64,000 nucleotides of DNA, taken from contig JALCPP010000009.1 of the NCBI GenBank assembly GCA_022650485.1, positions 1 to 64,000 of the forward strand, read 5' to 3'. This DNA comes from Oscillospiraceae bacterium. Its GTDB lineage: Bacteria; Bacillota; Clostridia; Oscillospirales; Acutalibacteraceae. Below, in pieces: positions 18,726-27,396 of the stretch (position 1 is the first letter of the stretch; each line of letters starts with the position of its first letter). Below the pieces are notes generated by a model, which was not told where the DNA came from, made no database searches, and saw only the letters and a program-made list of their open reading frames with translations. The position numbers were made by a program, and so were the translations under genes.

Positions 18726-19484
18726 ATGTATGCAAAGCGGATCATTCCTTGTTTGGATGTCAAAAATGGACGTGTGGTGAAGGGAACGGAATTTGTTTCT
18801 CTGCGCGACGCGGGGGACCCGGTGCAAGCGGCCGTGGAATATGACCGGCAGGGCGCGGATGAGCTGGTCCTTCTGGATATTACCGCTTCTTCGGATGCCA
18901 GAAATATCATGATTGATCTGGTCAGGCAGGTAGCGGACAACCTTTTTATCCCGTTTACTGTAGGCGGCGGAATCCGCTCGGTGGAAGACTTTACCGCGCT
19001 GCTTCGGGCCGGCGCGGACAAGGTTTCTGTCAATTCGGCGGCGCTTCTGCACCCGGAACTGATCGCGCAGGCCGCTCAAAAGTTTGGCAGTCAGTGCGTG
19101 GTTTGCGCTATTGACGCCAAACGGAAAGAGGGCGGAGGATGGACGGTTTACCGCAACGGCGGGCGGCTGGACACGGGGATGGACGCCGTCCGGTGGGCGC
19201 AAAAGGCGGCACAACTGGGAGCCGGCGAAATTCTTTTGACCAGTATGGATTGCGACGGGGTGAAAAACGGGTACGATTTAGAGCTGACAGCGGCCGTTTC
19301 CGAACGGGTTTCTGTTCCGGTCATCGCTTCCGGCGGAGCGGGAAAGCCGGAGCATTTTTACGATGCTTTTACCAGGGGAAAGGCGGATGCGGTACTGGCG
19401 GCGTCTTTGTTCCATTTCGGGGAAATCGTTATTTCAGACTTAAAAGAGTACCTTGAAAAGCGCGGAATTCCGGTGCGCAAATAA
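18726..19484 (+). CDS. hisF: Imidazole glycerol phosphate synthase, cyclase subunit
   Basis: A 252-residue TIM barrel that joins ammonia from HisH with PRFAR to give imidazole glycerol phosphate and AICAR. Catalytic Asp11 is in [14 protein letters not shown] and the second catalytic Asp in VVCAIDAKR. Phosphate-binding loops [11 protein letters not shown] and [13 protein letters not shown] are present. Start ATG at 18726 behind TAGGAGG. Ends at the terminator at 19506, so the transcript contains just hisH and hisF. Confidence 0.95.
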   Translation: MYAKRIIPCLDVKNGRVVKGTEFVSLRDAGDPVQAAVEYDRQGADELVLLDITASSDARNIMIDLVRQVADNLFIPFTVGGGIRSVEDFTALLRAGADKVSVNSAALLHPELIAQAAQKFGSQCVVCAIDAKRKEGGGWTVYRNGGRLDTGMDAVRWAQKAAQLGAGEILLTSMDCDGVKNGYDLELTAAVSERVSVPVIASGGAGKPEHFYDAFTRGKADAVLAASLFHFGEIVISDLKEYLEKRGIPVRK

Positions 19485-19505
19485 TAGTTGACAAAGAACG
19501 GTCGG

Positions 19506-19534
19506 ATGAGAGCTTTTCGGGCTCTCATTTTTTT
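19506..19534 (+). terminator. Terminator of hisHF
   Basis: ATGAGAGC at 19506-19513 pairs with GCTCTCAT at 19521-19528, followed by seven Ts. Confidence 0.9.
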
Positions 19535-19591
19535 ATGGATAGATTTTCTATACGCGGCATAAGAATTAATATGAAATTGGAGGTGCTGGAA

Positions 19592-20740
19592 ATGAAGTTG
19601 AAAAAAATGTCGGTCTGCCTGCTGGCGGTGTTGGTTGTCACTTTCAGTATGCCGCTGGGCGCTGCGGCACTGTCGGAAGAGGAAGTCCAGGCGCCTTCCG
19701 CTGTGCTGATGGAAGCTCAGACCGGTAAAGTCCTTTATGAAAAGAATGACCATGAACAGCGTGCGTGTGCCTCCATCACCAAAGTAATGACGCTGCTGCT
19801 GGTGATGGAAGCACTCGACAGCGGAAAAATCGGCCTGAATGATACCGTTACGGCAAGCGAACATGCGGCTTCCATGGGCGGGTCCGATATTTGGCTGGAG
19901 CCCGGCGAAAGCATGACGGTGGATGATATGCTCAAGGCCACGGTGATTTCCAGCGCCAATGACGCGGCGGTGGCACTGGCCGAATATGTGGCGGGCAGTG
20001 AGGATGAGTTTGTTGCGCAGATGAATCAAAGGGCCAAGGACCTCGGCATGAAAGACACCGTTTTTAAGAATGTAAACGGCCTTGACGAAGACGGCCATGT
20101 CACCTCGGCTTATGATATCGCGCTGATGTCAAGGGAACTGGCAAAGCACCAGAAAATTTTCGATTATACCCAAACCTGGATGGATTATTTAAGGGATGGA
20201 AAAACACAGCTGGTTAATACAAATAAACTGCTGAAAAGCTACAAGGGCATTACCGGCTTGAAGACGGGCACCACCGGCAAGGCGGGCAGCTGCATTTCCG
20301 CAACGGCTCAGCGTGACGGAGTCAGCCTGATTGCCGTGGTGCTTGGCAGTACTACGGCGAAAGAGCGATTCCGTTCAGCCGCTACACTGCTGGATTATGG
20401 ATTTGCCAACTGGTCCGTTGTCAAGCCGGCCGTCCCGCCGGAAGCAAATGCCCCGGTTTCGGTCGTAAACGGGATGGAAGCCGATGTGGAGCCCAATGTC
20501 AATGCGGAAGAAAATCTTTTGGTGCCGAAGGGGAAAGCGGGGGATGTTACGTCTAAAGTATCGATTAATAACGAAGTTCGCGCTCCCGTGCAGGAAGGGC
20601 AGGTGCTTGGAAAGATTACCTATTCGCTCAATGGAGAAGTCCTGAAGGAATCGAAGATTCTTGCAAAGAAAACGGTGGAGCCGATCACGTTTTCCTCTGC
20701 CTTTTTACTGCTTTTGAGTTTGGTAACAATGGACCCGTAA
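19592..20740 (+). CDS. D-alanyl-D-alanine carboxypeptidase, DacF type
   Basis: A 382-residue class C low-molecular-weight penicillin-binding protein that trims pentapeptides in peptidoglycan outside the membrane. A signal peptide spans about residues 1-27 (KKMSVCLLAVLVVTFSMPLG then AAALS). Active-site motifs: SITK with Ser61 and Lys64, SAN in VISSANDAAVAL, and KTG in GLKTGTTGKAG. The C-terminal all-beta domain ends in the hydrophobic FLLLLSLVTMDP. Start ATG at 19592 behind GGAGGTG. Monocistronic. A second paralogue lies at 28539, where the sporulation gene neighbours suggest a different role. Confidence 0.92.
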   Translation: MKLKKMSVCLLAVLVVTFSMPLGAAALSEEEVQAPSAVLMEAQTGKVLYEKNDHEQRACASITKVMTLLLVMEALDSGKIGLNDTVTASEHAASMGGSDIWLEPGESMTVDDMLKATVISSANDAAVALAEYVAGSEDEFVAQMNQRAKDLGMKDTVFKNVNGLDEDGHVTSAYDIALMSRELAKHQKIFDYTQTWMDYLRDGKTQLVNTNKLLKSYKGITGLKTGTTGKAGSCISATAQRDGVSLIAVVLGSTTAKERFRSAATLLDYGFANWSVVKPAVPPEANAPVSVVNGMEADVEPNVNAEENLLVPKGKAGDVTSKVSINNEVRAPVQEGQVLGKITYSLNGEVLKESKILAKKTVEPITFSSAFLLLLSLVTMDP

Positions 20741-20781
20741 TCTTTAATTTTTGAATAATTCTTGAATAATAAGAAACCGCC

Positions 20782-20810
20782 TTGCAAACGGCGCCCACCT
20801 ATTGTAAAAT
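20782..20810 (+). promoter_or_regulatory. Promoter of pgi
   Basis: TTGCAA at 20782-20787, 17 bases, TAAAAT at 20805-20810. Confidence 0.6.
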
Positions 20811-20847
20811 AGAGTTGCAAGAATCACAGTAGGTAGGGGGAAAAGAA

Positions 20848-22182
20848 ATGTCTGTTAAAATCGACTTGCATCATCTTGCAGGTTTCATCGACGATAGTGA
20901 GCTTTCGGCTATCGCTCCTCAGGTACGTCTTGCACATGAAACGCTTGTAAACGGAACGGGAGCCGGAAACGATTTTCTTGGATGGATGGATCTTCCTGAA
21001 AAATATGACAGGGAAGAATTCGCCCGTATCCACGCTGCGGCGAAAAAGATACGCACCGATTCGGAAGTTTTTGTTGTAATTGGCATCGGGGGCTCTTATC
21101 TGGGAGCGCGCGCCGCCATTGAGTATCTGCAGTCGCAGAATCGCAATGCTTTGAAAAAAACCGGACCCCAGGTTTATTTTGCCGGTAACAGTTTGAGTCC
21201 TTCCGCCCTTTCTGAAATTTTGGAGCTTTGTGGGGAGAAGGACTTTTCCATTAATGTGATTTCCAAATCCGGTACCACCACAGAGCCCGCCGTGGCATTC
21301 CGTGTTTTCCGCGGACTGCTGGAAAAGAAATACGGCAAGCAAGGGGCTGCTAAAAGAATTTATTGCACAACGGACCGCGCGCGCGGGACTTTAAAGCAGC
21401 TTGCCGACAGAGAAGGCTTTGAAACCTTTGTCGTTCCCGATAATGTTGGGGGAAGATATTCTGTTCTGACTGCCGTCGGTCTTCTGCCGATTGCGGTGGC
21501 AGGTGCGGATATCGACGCTCTAATGGCGGGCGCGGCCGAAGAACGGGCCGAACTGAACGGCGACGCATCGTCCGATGCATCCTGCCTGTACGCGGCGGTA
21601 AGAAATATTTTGTACCGCAAGGGCAAAGAGACCGAAATCCTTGTCAGCTATGAGCCGCGCTTCCAGATGATGTGCGAATGGTGGAAGCAGCTCTGCGGTG
21701 AAAGTGAAGGGAAAAACGGCAAGGGACTGTTCCCCGCATCCGTTGTTTTTTCAACCGATCTGCATTCCATGGGGCAGTATATTCAGCAGGGGCGGCGGAG
21801 CCTGTTTGAAACCGTTGTGCTGATAGACAAACCGGCGGCGGACCTTACCATTGAAGAGGACGCAGACAATGCGGACGGCTTGAATTTCCTTTCGGGTAAA
21901 ACAATGTCTTATGTCAATCGCAAAGCGTTTGAAGGGACTGTGCTGGCTCATACGGATGGCGGAGTTCCCAACATTGTTCTCAGTGCGCCGGACTTTTCTG
22001 AAAAATCCCTTGGCGCTTTGATTTACTTCTTTGAACGGGCCATTGCAATCTCAGGTTATATGCTTGGAATCAATCCGTTTGACCAACCCGGTGTAGAAAG
22101 CTATAAAAAGAACATGTTTGCTCTTTTGGGTAAACCGGGTTACGAAAACGAAAAAGCCAATTTGGAAGCACGACTGAAATAG
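20848..22182 (+). CDS. pgi: Glucose-6-phosphate isomerase
   Basis: A 444-residue glycolytic enzyme interconverting glucose 6-phosphate and fructose 6-phosphate. Conserved blocks: [49 protein letters not shown], and the C-terminal [18 protein letters not shown] that carries the ring-opening Lys. Length matches Gram-positive enzymes (about 450). Start ATG at 20848 behind AGGGGGAAA. No terminator before the next gene 51 bases later, so the P-loop gene may be co-transcribed. Confidence 0.96.
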   Translation: MSVKIDLHHLAGFIDDSELSAIAPQVRLAHETLVNGTGAGNDFLGWMDLPEKYDREEFARIHAAAKKIRTDSEVFVVIGIGGSYLGARAAIEYLQSQNRNALKKTGPQVYFAGNSLSPSALSEILELCGEKDFSINVISKSGTTTEPAVAFRVFRGLLEKKYGKQGAAKRIYCTTDRARGTLKQLADREGFETFVVPDNVGGRYSVLTAVGLLPIAVAGADIDALMAGAAEERAELNGDASSDASCLYAAVRNILYRKGKETEILVSYEPRFQMMCEWWKQLCGESEGKNGKGLFPASVVFSTDLHSMGQYIQQGRRSLFETVVLIDKPAADLTIEEDADNADGLNFLSGKTMSYVNRKAFEGTVLAHTDGGVPNIVLSAPDFSEKSLGALIYFFERAIAISGYMLGINPFDQPGVESYKKNMFALLGKPGYENEKANLEARLK

Positions 22183-22233
22183 CCCGGTTATTTTCGCCGG
22201 AGACGGTAAAAATTATATAGGAGGAGCATCTTT

Positions 22234-22650
22234 ATGATTAATGTTATTGTTGGGAAAAAAGGATCCGGAAAGACCAAAAAGCTGATTGAACGGGCCAACG
22301 AAGCGGTTTCCAAGTCCAGCGGCAATGTGGTTGTGATCGAGAAAGGGAATACATTGACCTATGACATTTCCCATGATGCTCGTCTGATCGACATTGACGA
22401 ATACGGAGTTCAGGGAGCAGACTCGCTGGGTGGTTTCATCTGCGGTATCTGCGCCGGCAATTATGACGTGACGGATATCTTTGTGGATTCCACTTTGAAA
22501 ATTATCGGCCAGGATATGGGTGACCTTACTGCTTTCGCTGAAAAGATGGACGCTCTTTCCTCTTTGTCCGATATCAAAGTGACACTGTTGATTTCCGCAA
22601 ACGAAAGTTTGCTCCCGCCGGCTTTAAAAGCGGTTTCTGCCGTCGTTTGA
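22234..22650 (+). CDS. Small P-loop protein of unknown function
   Basis: A 138-residue soluble protein beginning INVIVGKKGSGKTKKLIERA, a clear Walker A motif (GKKGSGKT). A possible Walker B strand is TDIFVDS near residue 84. The rest is a compact alpha/beta single domain with no second recognisable motif, much shorter than typical P-loop ATPases. I recognise it as a hypothetical protein type conserved in Clostridia but know of no assigned function. Start ATG at 22234 behind AGGAGG. It sits between pgi and a terminator. Confidence 0.75.
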   Translation: MINVIVGKKGSGKTKKLIERANEAVSKSSGNVVVIEKGNTLTYDISHDARLIDIDEYGVQGADSLGGFICGICAGNYDVTDIFVDSTLKIIGQDMGDLTAFAEKMDALSSLSDIKVTLLISANESLLPPALKAVSAVV

Positions 22651-22669
22651 TCTGTTGACAGCCAAAACG

Positions 22670-22701
22670 ATGCCGGGGCCCAACGGCTCCGGCATATTTT
22701 T
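22670..22701 (+). terminator. Terminator after the P-loop gene
   Basis: ATGCCGGGGCC pairs with GGCTCCGGCAT (one G-T pair) over a CAAC loop, followed by ATTTTTG. Confidence 0.88.
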
Positions 22702-22731
22702 GCCGAAAAGATTCTCAACTGTAAATTTTTA

Positions 22732-22760
22732 TTGACAAAAGAGAGAAAAATCTCTATAAT
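22732..22760 (+). promoter_or_regulatory. Consensus promoter of yceD-rpmF
   Basis: TTGACA at 22732-22737, 17 bases, TATAAT at 22755-22760: a perfect sigma-A consensus, fitting for a ribosomal protein operon. Confidence 0.85.
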
Positions 22761-22786
22761 TAAGAAATGTAGCGCCGAGGTGGAGT

Positions 22787-23284
22787 ATGCTGCTGGATTT
22801 AAAAAAGATATTTTCTCAAGAAAGCAAAAGCTGCTCATTTGCTTACAGTATGGACTTGTCATCTGTCGAGTTTAACGGGGTTCGCCCGTTTTCGTCTCCG
22901 GTGGCGGTGCAGGGTACTGTAACAAGCCGTGACGGTTCCGCGGAAATGAAAGCCAATGTTTCATTCGATTTTTCAATTCCATGTGATCGTTGTGCCGAAC
23001 AAATCGACAGGCACTATGATTTTGCTTTTTTCCATGTTCTTGTCCGTTCCCTTGAAAACAAAGAGGATGACGACCGGTTCATCGAGGTCCGGGACGAACA
23101 GCTGGACTTGGACGAACTGTTGCGGGAAGATATTCTGCTGGAACTTCCAACAAAGTTTTTATGCAGAAAAGACTGCAGGGGCTTATGCCCGACCTGTGGA
23201 AAAAATCTGAATGAAGGGCCTTGCGGATGCAGTAATCATTCAACGGACCCAAGGCTGGAAGTTCTGGAAAAATTGCTTCATTAA
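22787..23284 (+). CDS. yceD: YceD/DUF177 family protein
   Basis: A 165-residue protein of the DUF177 family, almost always encoded just before rpmF and thought to act in 23S rRNA or ribosome metabolism. Visible features are IPCDRCAEQ near residue 65 and a C-terminal zinc-ribbon-like region CRKDCRGLCPTCGKNLNEGP then CGC. An acidic stretch (DEQLDLDELLREDILLELP) precedes it. Start ATG at 22787. rpmF follows after 29 bases. Confidence 0.9.
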   Translation: MLLDLKKIFSQESKSCSFAYSMDLSSVEFNGVRPFSSPVAVQGTVTSRDGSAEMKANVSFDFSIPCDRCAEQIDRHYDFAFFHVLVRSLENKEDDDRFIEVRDEQLDLDELLREDILLELPTKFLCRKDCRGLCPTCGKNLNEGPCGCSNHSTDPRLEVLEKLLH

Positions 23285-23313
23285 CAGAAAAGATCTGTAA
23301 GGAGGTGCTGAGG

Positions 23314-23496
23314 ATGGCGGTACCAAAGAGAAAACAGTCGAGCGCCAGACAGAACAAAAGGCGTTCTAGTGTTTGGAAAATGAGCGCGCCCGCTCTGGTG
23401 AAATGCCCGAAATGCGGAGAATTGACGGTCCCCCATAAAGTATGCAGCAATTGCGGCTACTACAATGGCAGGGAAGTAATTAAAAAGGAAGCGTAA
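23314..23496 (+). CDS. rpmF: Ribosomal protein L32, zinc-binding form
   Basis: A 60-residue large-subunit protein starting MAVPKRKQSSARQNKRRSS. It has two cysteine pairs, CPKCGE and CSNCGYY, so it is the zinc-containing C+ form. Start ATG at 23314 behind AAGGAGG; an upstream in-frame TTG is less well placed. Terminator 23 bases after the stop. Confidence 0.97.
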   Translation: MAVPKRKQSSARQNKRRSSVWKMSAPALVKCPKCGELTVPHKVCSNCGYYNGREVIKKEA

Positions 23497-23518
23497 GCGT
23501 TTCCGTTTTCCGAAAGTC

Positions 23519-23549
23519 AGAGAAGGAGCGATCCTTCTCTTCTTTTTTG
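23519..23549 (+). terminator. Terminator of yceD-rpmF
   Basis: AGAGAAGGA at 23519-23527 pairs with TCCTTCTCT at 23532-23540, then TCTTTTTTG. Confidence 0.9.
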
Positions 23550-23624
23550 CCCGGAAAACCGCCTGAACGGGTGAGAACCGGGTAAAATATAGATGGGAAA
23601 AGAAAGGTTAGGGAGGGGTACGAT

Positions 23625-24944
23625 ATGGCATTACCGGTAGTCGCGATAGTCGGCCGTCCGAATGTGGGCAAGTCGACGCTGTTTAATAAACTGGCCGGAC
23701 GGCGTCTTTCCATTGTGGATGACACGCCCGGTGTGACCCGTGACCGCGTTTATGCGGAGTGTGAATGGGATTCGCGCCGCTTTTCCATTGTGGATACGGG
23801 CGGAATTGAGCCGGGGGAAGACGTCATTTTGGCGCAGACCAGGGCGCAGGCGCGTCTGGCGATGGAAGCGGCCGATGTCATTGTTTTTGTTACTGATGTG
23901 AGAACCGGACCGGTTGCGTCCGACCACGAGATTGCCGCAATGCTGATGAAGAGCGGAAAACCCGTTGTGCTGTGTGTTAACAAGTGTGACAGTATCGGGG
24001 AGCCGCCGGCGGAATTTTATGAATTTTATAATCTAGGGCTTGGCGACCCGGTCGGGGTTTCTTCCGTCCACGGGCATGGAACCGGTGATCTGCTGGACTG
24101 CGTGGTTTCTTTTTTCCCGGACGAAGAGGAAGATGCCGGTGCGGATGATACCATTCGGATTGCGGTAATCGGGAAACCGAATGCCGGCAAATCTTCGCTG
24201 GTCAACCGTGTAGCGGGGGAAGAACGCTGTATTGTTACGGATGTGGCCGGTACGACGCGTGACGCGGTGGACATTGCCGTGGAAAACGAATACGGGCGGT
24301 TCCTTTTGATTGATACCGCGGGTTTGCGGCGTAAAAGCAGAGTGGACGATAATATTGAGCGTTACAGTATGCTCCGCGCGCAGATGGCGGTAGAGCGTTC
24401 AGATGTGTGTGTGATTATGATCGACGGCACTGCTGGATTTACCGAGCAGGATTCCAAGGTCGCCGGAATGGCGCACGAGGCGGGCAAAGCCTGCGTCATT
24501 GCCATTAACAAGTGGGATGCGGTCGAAAAGGACGGTTATACGCTGGATGCGTATGAAAAGAAGCTGCGCGGCGATTTTTCATTTATGCCCTATGCAAAAA
24601 TCCTGTTTATTTCGGCAAAGACCGGTCAACGTATCAATCGGTTATTTCAGGCGGTCCGGGACGCGGCGGCTTCCAGTAATCGGCGCATTGCAACCGGAAT
24701 GCTCAACGATGTTCTTGCGCAGGCGACGGCGCGGGTTCAGCCTCCGACGGATAAAGGACGCCGGTTAAAAATATATTATTTGACACAGGTTTCCATTCAG
24801 CCGCCGACCTTTGTGTTTTTTGTCAATTCCAAAAAATTATTTCATTTTTCCTATCAGCGCTTTTTGGAAAACATGATCCGCGACACGTTCGGTTTTGAAG
24901 GAACTCCGATCCGGTTTCTGATTCGAGAACGCGGCGAAAAATAA
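23625..24944 (+). CDS. der: Ribosome biogenesis GTPase Der (EngA)
   Basis: A 439-residue protein with two tandem GTPase domains and a C-terminal KH-like domain, needed for 50S subunit assembly. G1 motifs are GRPNVGKSTLFN (domain 1) and GKPNAGKSSLVN (domain 2). G3 motifs are DTGGIE and DTAGLRRKS. G4 motifs are NKCD and NKWD. The KH-like part includes GRRLKIYYLTQ and ENMIRDTFGFEGTPIRF. Start ATG at 23625 behind GGGAGGGG. Monocistronic, with a strong terminator after it. Confidence 0.97.
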   Translation: MALPVVAIVGRPNVGKSTLFNKLAGRRLSIVDDTPGVTRDRVYAECEWDSRRFSIVDTGGIEPGEDVILAQTRAQARLAMEAADVIVFVTDVRTGPVASDHEIAAMLMKSGKPVVLCVNKCDSIGEPPAEFYEFYNLGLGDPVGVSSVHGHGTGDLLDCVVSFFPDEEEDAGADDTIRIAVIGKPNAGKSSLVNRVAGEERCIVTDVAGTTRDAVDIAVENEYGRFLLIDTAGLRRKSRVDDNIERYSMLRAQMAVERSDVCVIMIDGTAGFTEQDSKVAGMAHEAGKACVIAINKWDAVEKDGYTLDAYEKKLRGDFSFMPYAKILFISAKTGQRINRLFQAVRDAAASSNRRIATGMLNDVLAQATARVQPPTDKGRRLKIYYLTQVSIQPPTFVFFVNSKKLFHFSYQRFLENMIRDTFGFEGTPIRFLIRERGEK

Positions 24945-24945
24945 A

Positions 24946-24990
24946 GAATCAGCCGGCGGAAAAGTTTTCTGCCGGCTGATTCTTCTGCTT
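24946..24990 (+). terminator. Terminator of der
   Basis: GAATCAGCCGGC at 24946-24957 pairs with GCCGGCTGATTC at 24971-24982, followed by TTCTGCTT. A 12-bp perfect stem with a weak T-tract. Confidence 0.82.
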
Positions 24991-24999
24991 ATAAAAGAA

Positions 25000-25026
25000 A
25001 AAAGGAACCGAAAAACGGTTCCTTTT
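25000..25026 (-). terminator. Terminator of rpmB (minus strand)
   Basis: AAAAGGAACCG pairs with CGGTTCCTTTT over a five-base loop. On the minus strand the stem is followed by TTTTCTTTT, ending the rpmB transcript. Back to back with the der terminator. Confidence 0.85.
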
Positions 25027-25059
25027 ACTTTTTCTATATTTGGAAAACGAGGCCAGGCG

Positions 25060-25248
25060 TTAGACGGCACGGGTCACTTTGCCGGAACGCAAGCAGCGGG
25101 TGCAGGCGTAAATACGTTTTGGAGAACCGTTTACGATTGCCTTTACACGCATTACGTTGGGCTTCCAGGTACGATTGGAACGTCTGTGGGAATGGGATAC
25201 CTTGATGCCGAAAGCCATGTCCTTGCCGCAAATTTCACATTTTGCCAT
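25060..25248 (-). CDS. rpmB: Ribosomal protein L28, zinc-binding form
   Basis: A 62-residue large-subunit protein starting MAKCEICGKDMAFG with the second cysteine pair in CTRCLRSGKV, so it is the C+ form. SHSHRRSNRTWKPN is the family signature. Single gene. In B. subtilis rpmB lies beside spoVM; here it is over 22 kb away and on the other strand. Confidence 0.96.
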   Translation of the reverse strand: MAKCEICGKDMAFGIKVSHSHRRSNRTWKPNVMRVKAIVNGSPKRIYACTRCLRSGKVTRAV

Positions 25249-25386
25249 AGGTCTGCACCTCCTTTAAAGGGCTTTTTATCGCAACAGTATTATGTTATCA
25301 GATTTATCCTGTAAATGCAAGCTTTTTTTCCTGCTTTTTCGAGGAAAGTATATTTTTATCCATCAAAGCGGAAATCTGTGCATTGC

Positions 25387-25415
25387 TTGCCTTTTACTTC
25401 TCTGCGTATTATAAT
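25387..25415 (+). promoter_or_regulatory. Promoter of the M50-scpAB operon
   Basis: TTGCCT at 25387-25392, 17 bases, TATAAT at 25410-25415. Confidence 0.65.
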
Positions 25416-25441
25416 CATAAACATAAGTAAGGAGAATGGAT

Positions 25442-26134
25442 ATGCTGATTAATATGCTCAAAAGCCTTTTTTACGGTGGATCTGTGGATATGGCGTCCGT
25501 GATTTCGCAGATTCTTGCAACGCTATTTATTATTTTCTGTATTTTACCGCTGCATGAGTTTGCCCATGGCTGGGCGGCCGGTAAACTGGGGGACAACACC
25601 GCGAAATACAATGGCCGGCTGACAATGAATCCTCTTGCGAGCTTTGACCCGATCGGTTCGCTTTTCCTTCTTTTGTTTGGCTTTGGGTGGGCCAAGCCGG
25701 TGCCGGTTGACGCGCGCAATTTTAAAAAACCGAAACGCGACATGGCACTGACTGCTGTGGCCGGGCCGCTTTCTAATTTTCTTGCGGCATGGGTCGGCGG
25801 TATTGTCTATTTTGGCCTTATCATAGCGGCGGGATTATCGCTGCCGTCATTTATTGATAATTTCTTTTTAGCTTATATTACGATTAATGTCGCGCTGGCT
25901 GTGTTTAATCTTCTTCCCGTTCCGCCGCTGGACGGCTCGAAAATTCTGGGCGCGTTTTTGTCTAACCGAACCCTGTACAATTATTACCGTTATCAGAATA
26001 TCATCGTTATGGTAGCTTTTCTGATCTTGTTCAGCGGGATGCTGGACAGGCCGATTTGGTGGCTCGAAAATCTTTGCCTGAACGGCGTGGAGTGGCTTGC
26101 GCTTCTGCCGTACCGTTTATTCGGGCTTATATAA
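25442..26134 (+). CDS. Site-2 protease family membrane metallopeptidase (M50)
   Basis: A 230-residue integral membrane zinc protease homologue. The zinc motif HEFAH is at 38-42 in a hydrophobic segment, and the second metal ligand region is LPVPPLDGSKILG near residue 160. AGPLSNFLAAW is also typical. Length fits the YwhC/Rip-like minimal family without PDZ domain. ATG at 25442 is preferred because the AAGGAG is seven bases upstream; the ATG at 25436 nearly touches it. scpA follows after 13 bases, a common order in Clostridia. Its substrate is unknown. Confidence 0.9.
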   Translation: MLINMLKSLFYGGSVDMASVISQILATLFIIFCILPLHEFAHGWAAGKLGDNTAKYNGRLTMNPLASFDPIGSLFLLLFGFGWAKPVPVDARNFKKPKRDMALTAVAGPLSNFLAAWVGGIVYFGLIIAAGLSLPSFIDNFFLAYITINVALAVFNLLPVPPLDGSKILGAFLSNRTLYNYYRYQNIIVMVAFLILFSGMLDRPIWWLENLCLNGVEWLALLPYRLFGLI

Positions 26135-26147
26135 ATAATCCTGTGAT

Positions 26148-26867
26148 ATGATGGATAAGATATGTTATAAACTGGAAACGTTTGAAGGCCCCCTTGATTT
26201 GCTTCTGGCACTGATCGCCAAAAACAAGCTGGATATTTTCAATATTCAGATTACCGAACTGGTGGACCAGTATCTGGAACAGCTCGCAGCGATGCGGGAG
26301 CGGCGGATGGATGTTACCAGTGAATTTTTGGAGATGGCCGCAAGGCTGATTTATTTAAAGACCGTTTCGCTTCTGCCAAAGCACGAGGAGACGGAGCGGC
26401 TCAAATGTGAGCTGACCGGGCAGCTGATTGAATATCAGAGCTGTAAACGTGCCGCCGCTCAGCTGGGGGAGCGTTTCAGTTTTGATTCCTACACGCGCGG
26501 GCCTGAAAAAATGCTGCCGGATCGCAGGTATCACGGACACTTCACGCTCAAGGAATTATATGCGGCGTATCTCAGCGCGGCAGGGCGTGGAAAACGCTTT
26601 CTCCCTCCTCCGCAAGAAGCGTTTTCCGCCATCGTTTCTCATCGGATTGTATCCGTTTCGTCCCGTATTATTTATGTTCTTCGCCGGTTGCGGCTCAGAA
26701 CGGAACAGCGCTATGAGGCTCTGTTTGACGGAATTCACAACCATTCCGAACGGGTGGCTACTTTCCTTGCGGTGCTGGAACTGATTAAGGGCGGGCGAAT
26801 TGCCCTAAACGGGGATCAGAATCCCAAAGTAAAACTGTTGAACGGCGGTGGTAAACATGGAGATTAA
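26148..26867 (+). CDS. scpA: Segregation and condensation protein A
   Basis: A 239-residue kleisin that bridges the SMC heads. The N-terminal signature is YKLETFEGPLDLLLALIAKN, followed by LDIFNIQITELVDQYL and EFLEMAARLIYLKT. The C-terminal winged helix includes ATFLAVLELIKGGRIAL. The start could be ATG 26148 or 26151; neither has a clear Shine-Dalgarno, which suggests translation coupled to the protease gene. scpB overlaps its end by 11 bases. Confidence 0.95.
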   Translation: MMDKICYKLETFEGPLDLLLALIAKNKLDIFNIQITELVDQYLEQLAAMRERRMDVTSEFLEMAARLIYLKTVSLLPKHEETERLKCELTGQLIEYQSCKRAAAQLGERFSFDSYTRGPEKMLPDRRYHGHFTLKELYAAYLSAAGRGKRFLPPPQEAFSAIVSHRIVSVSSRIIYVLRRLRLRTEQRYEALFDGIHNHSERVATFLAVLELIKGGRIALNGDQNPKVKLLNGGGKHGD

Positions 26868-27396
26868 AAAACTGCAGGGAGCCATCGAGGCTATTTTGTT
26901 TGCAAGCGGGGATGCGGTATCCGTTGAGCGGATTGCGGAAGCGCTGGCAATTGACCGGGCAACGGCCGGTAAAATGCTGGGGAATCTTGCGGACCGATAT
27001 TGCACGGAACACGGGGGCATCCGAATTGTCCGCCTGGAGGATGGCTATCAAATGTGCACAAATCCGGAACACGCTGCCGCGGTGCGCGCGGCGCTGGAAA
27101 TCCGGCGCCGCATGCCGCTGACGCAGGCTTCTTTGGAAGTGCTTGCCGTGGTTGCGTATAATCAACCGGTTTCCAAGGCGTTTGTCGAGCAGGTGCGCGG
27201 TGTGGATTGCTCTGCGGTCATCAGCGGGCTGGTTGCAAAGGAACTGCTGGAAGAGCGGGGCAGACTGGAATTGCCCGGCCGTCCGCTTCTTTACGGGACG
27301 ACGGCGAACTTTTTGCGTTGCCTTGGAATTTCTTCACTTTCCGAATTGCCGCAGCTGCGAAAAGAGCAGGAGACGGAAGAAGAGGAAGCAGGATGA
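26857..27396 (+). CDS. scpB: Segregation and condensation protein B
   Basis: A 179-residue winged-helix dimer that binds ScpA in the SMC condensin complex. Start blocks KKLQGAIEAILFASGDAV and the central RRRMPLTQASLEVLAVVAYN and YNQPVSKAFVEQVRGVD are family hallmarks. ATG at 26857 lies inside scpA. The acidic tail EQETEEEEAG overlaps the next start (ATGA). Length is normal. Confidence 0.95.
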   Translation: MEIKKLQGAIEAILFASGDAVSVERIAEALAIDRATAGKMLGNLADRYCTEHGGIRIVRLEDGYQMCTNPEHAAAVRAALEIRRRMPLTQASLEVLAVVAYNQPVSKAFVEQVRGVDCSAVISGLVAKELLEERGRLELPGRPLLYGTTANFLRCLGISSLSELPQLRKEQETEEEEAG

